This document shows, piece by piece, positions 25,246 through 31,489 of a stretch of 38,801 nucleotides of DNA. A program made the translations under genes and the position numbers. How positions within the stretch are numbered: the first letter of the stretch is position 1; each line of letters begins with the position of its first letter. The stretch is taken from assembly GCA_024330945.1 (NCBI GenBank), contig JANDJJ010000011.1, forward strand, positions 1 to 38,801, in the 5' to 3' direction. The notes under the pieces were generated by a model. The model worked only from the letters and a program-made list of their open reading frames with translations, was not told the origin of the DNA and did not search any database. The DNA comes from Nitrospira sp. GTDB lineage: Bacteria; Nitrospirota; Nitrospiria; Nitrospirales; Nitrospiraceae.

Positions 25246-25608
25246 CGGCATAAAGCATCTTTCGGCTCACCCATGTAAGACCTGTTCCTTCCCGAACATC
25301 TCGTGCCCCATCAACCAACCACATCGGAAAGTCAGATCATCCAATCGAGAACAATCGACCTCTCTAATCGCGACAGCAAAACCACTTGGGAAATGTTGAA
25401 GGATCTTACCTTCACGTTCTCGCCAAAAAACAATAAAAACTCCTTGTTCTTTCAATAGTTCCTGCCTTCAGCCCAGCGGCATTTTGATTGCAGTTTCTCG
25501 CTCAGAGCCGATGCAGGCTTTGCCTCTTCTAACCGACCTTAAGATCGGGAGGCTTCCGTCGAGAGCGTGGAGCAGTCGGCCACACATTTTTGATGGGAGG
25601 AACGAACC
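25246..25608. other. Intergenic stretch with small hairpins before the FN3 gene
   Basis: No convincing gene is seen. A 62-codon minus-strand ORF (25267-25455, TTG start) encodes MKEQGVFIVFWREREGKILQ and onward. It is less GC-rich than its neighbours and could be a gene remnant, but nothing supports it. Near the FN3 gene two small inverted repeats occur: AGGC-ttt-GCCT (25515-25525) and the near-palindrome CCGACCTTAAGATCGG (25533-25548, 14 of 16 symmetric positions). They could be part of a structured leader or an operator. No clear promoter was found. Confidence 0.35.
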
Positions 25609-26010
25609 ATGACCAACAAGAGATCAATTGGCACGGCAGGAAAGTGGTGGGGGCAATCAATCCGCTCATTCCTAACAGGAGTCGCAGGAGCAATCAGTCT
25701 CTTCTTTGTAGGATGCGGAACAGGCAATGAGCAAGGACTCATGACGTCCTCTTATGTTTCTGCAACTGGCGCGGCGGTCACCCTGGCATGGGATCCGGTG
25801 GCTGATCCAACCGTTGTCGGTTATTACATTCACTATGGGAAACAATCTCCAAACCAAGCAGGTTCCTGCACATACGAAGAATCTCTCTTTGTCTCCTCCC
25901 CTCAAGGAACCGTGACCGATCTGGATTCCAATTCGACATATTATTTCGCCGTCAGCGCCTATAACGGCCTTCACAGTACCTGTTCAAACGAGGTTCAAAC
26001 GACCACCTAA
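25609..26010 (+). CDS. Small exported lipoprotein with one fibronectin type III domain
   Basis: The 133-residue product has a long basic leader, a hydrophobic stretch (AGAISLFFVGC) and a plausible lipobox FVGC. The rest is one FN3 domain: VTLAWDPVADPTVVGYYIHYG (strands A-C with the conserved Trp and Tyr), VTDLDSNSTYYFAVSAYNG (strands E-F with L-x-x-x-x-x-Y-x-F-x-V-x-A) and a short end SNEVQTTT. Two cysteines (CTYEES and STCSNE) might form a disulfide. The ATG follows GGAGG by nine bases. It stands alone between two intergenic regions. FN3 proteins of this size often bind carbohydrate or protein at the cell surface; the role here is unknown. Confidence 0.78.
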   Translation: MTNKRSIGTAGKWWGQSIRSFLTGVAGAISLFFVGCGTGNEQGLMTSSYVSATGAAVTLAWDPVADPTVVGYYIHYGKQSPNQAGSCTYEESLFVSSPQGTVTDLDSNSTYYFAVSAYNGLHSTCSNEVQTTT

Positions 26011-26135
26011 CGTCATGGCTGACCGGCAATGCAGATTTGCTCTTCTTGGCACTGTGGCTACCGTGGCTACTTGGGTCATCGGGAGAGCGCACGTATAACT
26101 CCTGAGCCAGTTGACGTTTGGAATTTGGCTGTTCA

Positions 26136-26164
26136 TTGACTCACTCATTGTGATTTGCTAGCCT
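26136..26164 (+). promoter_or_regulatory. Promoter of transketolase
   Basis: TTGACT (26136-26141) and TAGCCT (26159-26164) are separated by 17 bases. Transcription would start near 26171, leaving a leader of about 83 bases that begins with a long hairpin. Confidence 0.48.
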
Positions 26165-26174
26165 CACCGTGGTA

Positions 26175-26219
26175 TGCGCTGCTCCTTTCCTTGCCTACAC
26201 AGGCTTGGGGAGCAGCGCA
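26175..26219 (+). promoter_or_regulatory. Long stem-loop at the predicted 5' end of the transketolase mRNA
   Basis: TGCGCTGCTCC (26175-26185) pairs perfectly with GGAGCAGCGCA (26209-26219). The 23-base loop can partly pair again (CCTTGCCT with AGGCTTGG, two mismatches). No T-run follows, so it is not an intrinsic terminator. It lies about 35 bases before the start codon and just inside the predicted transcript. Confidence 0.6.
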
Positions 26220-26253
26220 GCCTCCTTCTTCCGTCTCCAAATAAGGAGTTGCC

Positions 26254-28119
26254 ATGGCCGGTTCGATTGTATCATCCGATCTCATCACGTTTCTTCGGAA
26301 CAAAGCGACTCAACTTCGCATTGACAGCGTGCGCGCGACCAGCGAGGCCGGAAGCGGCCATCCATCAAGCTGCTGTTCGGCCGCCGACATCGTCGCCGTT
26401 TTGTTTTTTTCCGTGATGCGGTACGATCCTCGCACCCCGAAGGCTTCCAACAGCGATCGATTCGTCCTGTCCAAAGGCCACGCGGCGCCGCTTCTCTACG
26501 CAGCTTGGGCGGAGGCAGGGTTGTTTCCGACCGACGATCTTTTGCAATTACGAACCTTGACCTCGGACCTCGAAGGCCATCCGACCCCCCGTTTGCCGTT
26601 CGTCGATATGGCGACCGGCTCCCTAGGTCAAGGGCTGGCCGTCGGCGTGGGGCTGGCATTGAACGCCAAACGGCTTGAGAAAAACAGCGCTCGGACATAC
26701 GTCTTGATGGGCGATGGAGAATCCGTCGAAGGTTCCGTCTGGGAATCGGTCGAACTAGCGCGACACTTCAAGCTTGATAATCTTTGCGCTATTGTGGATG
26801 TCAATCGCTTGGGACAAAGCGATCCTACCATGTTGCAACATGACATGCAGGCGTATAAAGCCCGCTGGCGCGGATTTGGGTGGAACGCGCTGGTCGTGGA
26901 CGGCCACAACCACAAGGCTTTGCTGGCGGCGTTCGCCGAAGCGGCGAAAGTCAAAGGCAAGCCCACCGTCTTGCTAGCCAAAACACTCAAAGGCAAAGGC
27001 ATCTCCTTTATGGAGAATCACCCGAGTTGGCACGGGAAACCGATTCCCAAGGGTGCCGAATCTCAAAAGGCCATCGACGAATTGACGCGGCTCATCAAGC
27101 CGAGCAAAGCCGTTCCGAAAATCAAACCGCTTCCCCCGCCAACCAGCCGTGCAAAACCAACAAAGTCCATGGCATCCCCCTTCTATAAACTGGGCGATCT
27201 CGTTGCGACACGTGAAGCCTTTGGGACAGCGCTTGTCGCGCTCGGCGAAGCCGATCCTTCCGTCGTCGCCCTTGACGCCGACGTTAAGAATTCCACCTAT
27301 ACCGACAAATTCGCCAAACAGTTTCCCGATCGGTTTTTTGAAAATTTCATCGCCGAGCAAAACATGGTGGGCGCGGCCGCTGGCCTTGCCGCCTGCGGGA
27401 ATGTTCCATTCGTCGCCACCTTTGCCGCGTTCTTCACACGCGCCTATGACTTTATCCGCATGGCCGCCATCAGCGAATCAAACATCAAACTGGTCGGTAC
27501 TCACGTTGGCGTCAGCATCGGTGAAGACGGCCCGTCGCAAATGGGACTCGAAGACATTGCCATGATGGCCGCGCAACCGGGGATGACGGTGCTCTACCCC
27601 TCGGATGCGACAGCAACTCATCGGCTCGTCGAAGCGGCTGCCAGGCACAAGGGCATGACGTACCTTCGCACCGGCAGACCCAAAACACCCGTCCTGTATG
27701 GGCCGGAGGAATCGTTTCACATTGGAGGCAGTAAGGTTCTGCGGCAAAGCTCCGCCGATTCTCTCACCATCGTGGCGGCCGGCGTTACGCTCTTTGAAGC
27801 GTTGAAGGCGTACGACAAGTTACAAGCCGCAGGAATTTCCGTCCGTGTCATCGACCTGTATAGCATTGTTCCCATCGACCGCACCACCTTACTCGACAGT
27901 GCCAGAGCGACGCAGAACCGCATCTTGACCGTGGAAGATCATTACGCCCACGGCGGTCTGGGGGACGCCGTGCTGAACGCGGTCTCGACAGAAGGGATCA
28001 AGGTCCACAAGCTCGCCGTCCGCCAGATTCCCCACAGCGGCAAGCCAGAAGAATTGATCGACCATTACGGCATCGGAGCGCGGACAATCGTTGAAGCGGT
28101 GAACCACATCGTTAAGTAA
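26254..28119 (+). CDS. tkt: Transketolase
   Basis: Transketolase moves two-carbon ketol units between sugar phosphates in the pentose phosphate and Calvin-type pathways, using TPP. At 621 residues both halves are fused, shorter than the E. coli type (about 660) and similar to the animal-like or Dxs-neighbour type. Motifs: SEAGSGHPSSCCSAADIVAVLFF, SKGHAAPLLY, GSLGQGL, the TPP/metal motif GDGESVEGSVWESVE (near 152), and NHPSWHGKPIPKG. After a Pro/Lys-rich linker comes the pyrimidine domain with FIAEQNMVGAAAGLA (catalytic Glu near 368) and HVGVSIGEDGPSQMG. AAGGAG precedes the ATG. Its substrate set is taken from the family. Confidence 0.93.
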   Translation: MAGSIVSSDLITFLRNKATQLRIDSVRATSEAGSGHPSSCCSAADIVAVLFFSVMRYDPRTPKASNSDRFVLSKGHAAPLLYAAWAEAGLFPTDDLLQLRTLTSDLEGHPTPRLPFVDMATGSLGQGLAVGVGLALNAKRLEKNSARTYVLMGDGESVEGSVWESVELARHFKLDNLCAIVDVNRLGQSDPTMLQHDMQAYKARWRGFGWNALVVDGHNHKALLAAFAEAAKVKGKPTVLLAKTLKGKGISFMENHPSWHGKPIPKGAESQKAIDELTRLIKPSKAVPKIKPLPPPTSRAKPTKSMASPFYKLGDLVATREAFGTALVALGEADPSVVALDADVKNSTYTDKFAKQFPDRFFENFIAEQNMVGAAAGLAACGNVPFVATFAAFFTRAYDFIRMAAISESNIKLVGTHVGVSIGEDGPSQMGLEDIAMMAAQPGMTVLYPSDATATHRLVEAAARHKGMTYLRTGRPKTPVLYGPEESFHIGGSKVLRQSSADSLTIVAAGVTLFEALKAYDKLQAAGISVRVIDLYSIVPIDRTTLLDSARATQNRILTVEDHYAHGGLGDAVLNAVSTEGIKVHKLAVRQIPHSGKPEELIDHYGIGARTIVEAVNHIVK

Positions 28120-28273
28120 TACACAATCCCGGTTACCGCGCTCGCCGGACCGATGTTCCTCAGGCACGCAGGCCGTTCAGCTCGTGCGGCAAGCCGTCAT
28201 TCTCACTAGGAATCATGCCATCCGCCATAAGCAGTTCCTCAAGAAGCCCCCCCGTCTACGGCCGTCATCGCCA

Positions 28274-28302
28274 TTGAAAGAGTGCGTCACGTGAGGTATG
28301 GT
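28274..28302 (+). promoter_or_regulatory. Promoter of the HMA-like gene
   Basis: TTGAAA (28274-28279) and TATGGT (28297-28302) are separated by exactly 17 bases, with five and four consensus matches. Transcription would start near 28309. Confidence 0.48.
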
Positions 28303-28314
28303 GCAAACAGGCCT

Positions 28315-28398
28315 AAAGGGTTGACCGATCGACATCAACCGAAGAGCGCAGGATCAAGTCCTGCGGGCAAATCGTGCGAGTAAAGACCTTGGCCCTTT
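28315..28398 (+). promoter_or_regulatory. Candidate structured 5' leader (three-helix arrangement)
   Basis: Hairpin A is GGTTGA (28319-28324) with TCAACC (28335-28340). Hairpin B is CGCAGGA (28347-28353) with TCCTGCG (28359-28365), a seven-base stem with a five-base loop. AAAGGG (28315-28320) can pair with CCCTTT (28393-28398), closing both hairpins into a junction about 22 bases before the start codon; it competes with hairpin A for two bases. No known riboswitch consensus was recognised. Confidence 0.4.
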
Positions 28399-28420
28399 CA
28401 ACACGCGAGGAAGTATCATC

Positions 28421-28777
28421 GTGAAGTTTCTCCGAACATTGCTTCTCGCAATAATCATGAGCGTTCTTTCGACCGGTGGGGACCTTTACGCCGAACAACG
28501 GGTGAATGATCGCATCGCCCTGACGCTTTCGGGACCCGATTGCGCGGCGCACCGCGAGCGGATCACCAAAAGACTGTATCAGATCCCAGGAGTCAAACGT
28601 GTTGACCTGGACCTTGTCGAGGGGCACGTGCTGATTGATCGGGTTCGAGATCAGCTCACGGTCGATGATTTTAAAGCTATCGTGAACGAAGTCATTCCCC
28701 CCGGCAGCCGGTGTCTTGCGGAATTCATCGAAGGGTGCATCTCCGTCGGTCCGATGGCATCCGATCCTTCTCCCTGA
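28421..28777 (+). CDS. Secreted HMA-like (heavy-metal-associated fold) protein with CxxH motif
   Basis: A signal peptide (MKFLRTLLLAIIMSVLSTGGDLYA) is followed by one ferredoxin-like HMA unit: IALTLSGPDCAAHRERITKRLYQIPGVKRVDLDLVEGHVLID, then LTVDDFKAIVNEV. The alternation (strand, metal loop, helix ending IPGV, strand, strand, helix) matches HMA domains. The usual CxxC metal loop reads C41-A-A-H44. Two more cysteines lie in the C-terminal tail (SRCLAEFIEGC). It could be a periplasmic copper or mercury binder with altered chemistry, or an HMA fold used for protein contact. The start is GTG 28421 with GAGGAAG upstream. It is convergent with the cupin gene. Confidence 0.72.
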   Translation: MKFLRTLLLAIIMSVLSTGGDLYAEQRVNDRIALTLSGPDCAAHRERITKRLYQIPGVKRVDLDLVEGHVLIDRVRDQLTVDDFKAIVNEVIPPGSRCLAEFIEGCISVGPMASDPSP

Positions 28778-28826
28778 CACCGGCAGATCCAGAACGCTTG
28801 GAAGAGTTTCCGCTCAAGCTTTCCGA

Positions 28827-29144
28827 TTACGGATTCGGCGCAACAAACACCAGCACTCTGAGCCGTTTTCCCGTGTGGTTGACCACGCCATGTTCCTCAC
28901 CGGCCGGGGCGATTGTTCCTTGCCCTTCGCCGAGCACTCGTCTGTCCGTCCCGACTTGAAACGTCCCCTCTCCCTCCAAGACAAAATAGATCTTATCCTG
29001 CTCACCGTGCGTATGCCCCTTCTGCTCCTGCCCGGGCTCAAAGCAATAAACGTCGCAAAACAACCGCTTCGTCTCAAAGATGTTGTTCTTTTGCATTTTC
29101 TCGCTGCTGAATTGTTGATAATCGGCCCAATTCACCACCTTCAT
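28827..29144 (-). CDS. Single-domain cupin protein
   Basis: This 105-residue cytoplasmic cupin shows both sequence motifs of the fold. Motif 1 is GHTHGEQDKIYFVLEGEG, with the two metal His and Glu. Motif 2 is GTIAPAGEEHGVVNHTG, with the last His. Such small cupins bind a metal and a small ligand and may be isomerases, dioxygenases or sensors; the reaction cannot be read. AAGGAG lies seven bases before the ATG. It follows the coiled-coil gene with a 45-base gap on the same strand, so the two may share a transcript. Confidence 0.8.
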   Translation of the reverse strand: MKVVNWADYQQFSSEKMQKNNIFETKRLFCDVYCFEPGQEQKGHTHGEQDKIYFVLEGEGTFQVGTDRRVLGEGQGTIAPAGEEHGVVNHTGKRLRVLVFVAPNP

Positions 29145-29189
29145 AGGCGGACTCCTTTCAAATCCCGCTTTTCTTGATCTTTGGTTGCA

Positions 29190-29618
29190 TCACGGCACAC
29201 GAGACATCACTGTTCGGCAAGCATCTTTCAACTCCTCGATGGTGGTCTCCACACTCGATCTGATGACACGCCAGTTCTCATCGGTCGTGGTCTGCACTTT
29301 ATTCAACTGCTCTTTAAGCATATCCATTTTCTTTTCAAGTTCGTTGATCGATTCCTGAAGATCCGCCCTCGCGGAAGCGGACATATCGCGGACCTTCCCC
29401 TGCAAGACGGCGATCTGCTGCTGAACAGCAGTGAATTCTTCATGGGCCGCCCGCTGAAACGTCTCTTTCTGCTGAATCGTATATTCTTTCACCGCCTCAA
29501 CCGTCTCTCTCGCCTCCTTCGTGATTGTTCCCGTATCAGCCGGCGATGAGATCGTCACCCCCAAACACAACACTCCCGTCAGGAACAACAGAACGACAAA
29601 ACGACCATCTCTCATCAT
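29190..29618 (-). CDS. Exported coiled-coil protein of unknown function
   Basis: The 142 residues begin with a signal peptide or anchor (MMRDGRFVVLLFLTGVLCLGVTISSPAD). Nearly all the rest is charged helix with heptad-like spacing (AAHEEFTAVQQQIAVLQGKVRDM; LQESINELEKKMDMLKEQLNKV), giving a long periplasmic coiled coil. One Cys occurs near the end (KDACRTVMSRV). A strong ribosome site (GGGAGGGGAG) precedes the paired ATG codons. It is divergent from the cytochrome c gene and upstream of the cupin. Length and layout resemble small periplasmic chaperone-like or apolipoprotein-like helical proteins, but no family is claimed. Confidence 0.68.
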   Translation of the reverse strand: MMRDGRFVVLLFLTGVLCLGVTISSPADTGTITKEARETVEAVKEYTIQQKETFQRAAHEEFTAVQQQIAVLQGKVRDMSASARADLQESINELEKKMDMLKEQLNKVQTTTDENWRVIRSSVETTIEELKDACRTVMSRVP

Positions 29619-29773
29619 CTTTCTCCCCTCCCGCTATTTCCCCGTCGATTAGCCCCTGTAAAATACATGAGCCGAAGTATAAATGACCCGCTCAGCAGAA
29701 TCACATCCACACACTGTCGGGAAAAACCGGCGTGTCGTTCATTGAAAGACGCTGGAAATTTTCCACGAATATA

Positions 29774-29802
29774 TTTAGAGAACCGGCCGTTTGTGTTATA
29801 GT
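29774..29802 (+). promoter_or_regulatory. Promoter of the cytochrome c gene
   Basis: TTTAGA (29774-29779) and TATAGT (29797-29802) are separated by 17 bases, the -10 matching five of six. The leader would be about 100 bases. The surrounding 290-base divergent region is AT-rich and otherwise holds no gene. Confidence 0.42.
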
Positions 29803-29911
29803 TGCTGACTGTTTGTAGGTAGAATATGTGCGCGAGGCTCGACGAGTCAGAATCAAACCGCATCAACCCACACCCTCATCCCAGATACCTTTACATTTTA
29901 AGGAGGTGCAA

Positions 29912-30373
29912 ATGACCCAGAGAATGGTTCGGTTGTCAGTCATGGTCATGGGAGGCGTTCTCCTTCTTTCTGGAGGCATCGCCTCGGCCGAAGATTTGCC
30001 TCCCTTGCCCCCTGTTCCCCCTGAATATGCGGACAAAAAAATGCCGGCCGGCGGATGGACCGATCCGAAATTTATTGAAGAGGGACGCAAGATCTATTTG
30101 GGCGAATTCAAAACCGACGTCAACTGCGCCAGTTGCCACGGCAAGGACGGCAAGCCGGTGAAAAAGGGCGCCCGTGACCTTCGCGATCCCAAGATCGTGT
30201 GTCGTTATTCGGACGCCTACTGGTTCTGGCGAATCGCCGAAGGTGTTCCCAAAACCAAAATGAAAGGTAACAAGGGTCTGTTGACCGAGGAACAGATTTG
30301 GCAGGTGATGGCGTTTGAAAATCAGTTCTCGCATGACGGGAAACCCGCCGATCGATCCTGTTATAAACCTTGA
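29912..30373 (+). CDS. Periplasmic class I cytochrome c (monoheme)
   Basis: From ATG 29912 (AGGAGG at good spacing; the ORF track start at 29828 lacks this) the product has 153 residues. A signal peptide ends near GGIASAE, then a Pro-rich linker (LPPLPPVPPEYADKK) follows. One heme site CASCH (72-76) has axial His76; the sixth ligand is probably Met117 in KTKMKG. The sequence TEEQIWQVMAFENQF is the typical C-terminal helix that packs on the heme. Two further cysteines (97 and 150) may form a disulfide. Soluble single-heme cytochromes of this kind shuttle electrons between periplasmic oxidoreductases and terminal oxidases; the specific partner is unknown. A clear terminator follows. Confidence 0.88.
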   Translation: MTQRMVRLSVMVMGGVLLLSGGIASAEDLPPLPPVPPEYADKKMPAGGWTDPKFIEEGRKIYLGEFKTDVNCASCHGKDGKPVKKGARDLRDPKIVCRYSDAYWFWRIAEGVPKTKMKGNKGLLTEEQIWQVMAFENQFSHDGKPADRSCYKP

Positions 30374-30407
30374 GTTGAGTATCTGCTCCCTACCGAGTTC
30401 TCCACGA

Positions 30408-30437
30408 GGGGAGAGGCTGAATCCCTCTCCCCTTTTC
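30408..30437 (+). terminator. Intrinsic terminator of the cytochrome c gene
   Basis: GGGGAGAGG (30408-30416) pairs perfectly with CCTCTCCCC (30424-30432) across a seven-base loop. TTTT follows directly. It lies 35 bases after the cytochrome c stop and is the clearest rho-independent terminator in the window. Confidence 0.8.
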
Positions 30438-30625
30438 TCCCCCCCTGAGGCAGTCTGCTTAAGCCAAGAGCCCTCCCGCCGAAGCCTGACGGAGACACCG
30501 GCCGACCCGAAATCGGTCCAAAGTTCGTCTGGTTTCCGCCCTCGCTAAACTTCGAGCCGTCACAAGCCGACAAAGGAATATGTCGCTCGAAACCGCCACG
30601 ATTCATGAGAGAAGGAGTCGTTTTC

Positions 30626-31489
30626 GTGTCTCTTGATTCCCCAATCACAACCGCTCCGCTTGAGAGGATCGAGCAGATTCTGTCCTGCAAGGTTGAGAGT
30701 GGTGCGCTTGAGCTGCCGTTACTGCCTCGAGTGGCAAGCGAAGTGATGGCGTTGACGTCGGACCCGGCGGCCGACGCGGCCAAATTATCTGCGCTGATTC
30801 ATAAAGATCAGGCGCTTGCAGCCCACGTGCTGCACATCGCCAATTCTCCGGCCTATATGCCCAGAAGCCCCATCGTTTCCCTTCAGCATGCGGTCGCCAT
30901 GTTGGGCATCAATCTGTTGTCGGAAATCGCCTTTACCGCCTCGTTGAAGGCCGGGGCGTTTCAAGTGCCGGGCTATGAAGAGGATGTCAGAACGCTCTGG
31001 CAACATTCCTTGGCCAGCGGCGCATTCGCAAAAGAAGTCGCTCGAACGCGACGGGTCAACGTGGAAAGTGCCTATCTGTGCGGCCTTCTCCACGAAATCG
31101 GCAAACCGGTCGTGCTGCGGGCGGTCACGACGATCGCGCAGGAGCAAAAAATTCCACTTGACCGGCCGATGCTGAACATCATGATCGAAGGCCACCATGC
31201 GAGGATGGGAAGTCTCATCGGAGAAAAATGGGGCCTTCCTCAACAAGTCATCGAGGCCGCGCAATACTATGCCGACTATGATCATGCGCCTTCCTTCCGC
31301 CAGGAATGCGTCCTCACGTGCATTGCCGATCGATTGGCCACTCATCTGCTTTGCCCCGACGACATGCCCGAAGAAGTCCTTCGAGACCACCCGGCCTTCG
31401 CGGAATTGAACCTTTATCCCGGCGACGTCGCACAATTGGTGAACGGTAAAGACAAGGTGCTTGCCGTCGTGCAATCGATGAACCTATGA
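30626..31489 (+). CDS. HDOD-domain signalling protein
   Basis: HDOD domains are helical relatives of HD phosphohydrolases that usually lack hydrolase activity and act in signalling or stress responses. The 287 residues show LPLLPRVASEVMALTSDPAADAAKLSALIHKDQALAAHVLHIANSP, then VSLQHAVAMLGINLLSEIA, and ESAYLCGLLHEIGKPVVL where the HD pair reads HE. The GTG at 30626 is preferred over the track's ATG at 30605: GAAGGAG stands at ideal spacing before the GTG, while the ATG has no ribosome site. The stop overlaps the sthA start as ATGA. Output partner and signal are unknown. Confidence 0.83.
   Translation: MSLDSPITTAPLERIEQILSCKVESGALELPLLPRVASEVMALTSDPAADAAKLSALIHKDQALAAHVLHIANSPAYMPRSPIVSLQHAVAMLGINLLSEIAFTASLKAGAFQVPGYEEDVRTLWQHSLASGAFAKEVARTRRVNVESAYLCGLLHEIGKPVVLRAVTTIAQEQKIPLDRPMLNIMIEGHHARMGSLIGEKWGLPQQVIEAAQYYADYDHAPSFRQECVLTCIADRLATHLLCPDDMPEEVLRDHPAFAELNLYPGDVAQLVNGKDKVLAVVQSMNL

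Larger units (their letters stand above)
28120..28420 (+). other. Intergenic region with promoter and structured leader for the HMA-like gene
   Basis: No gene is seen between transketolase and the HMA-like gene. The first 150 bases show nothing clear. A promoter (28274-28302) is followed by a leader of about 112 bases that contains two perfect short hairpins and a possible closing helix, listed separately. Confidence 0.55.

Noticed and set aside
25267-25455. 62-codon minus-strand ORF in the gap after tauE
   Set aside because: TTG start, no recognised motif and no conserved context visible. It is kept only as a possible remnant in the intergenic entry.
25500-25608. Possible c-di-GMP (GEMM) riboswitch before the FN3 gene
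   Set aside because: The 3' part (AAGATCGGGAGGCTTCC) faintly recalls a GEMM ending, but the conserved GACGCAAAGCC core and the tetraloop-receptor pair are missing.
29615-29866. Minus-strand ORF of 83 codons overlapping the coiled-coil start by ATGA
   Set aside because: It runs through the AT-rich divergent promoter region, has no credible ribosome site and gives a low-information protein. The coiled-coil gene has its own strong ribosome site.
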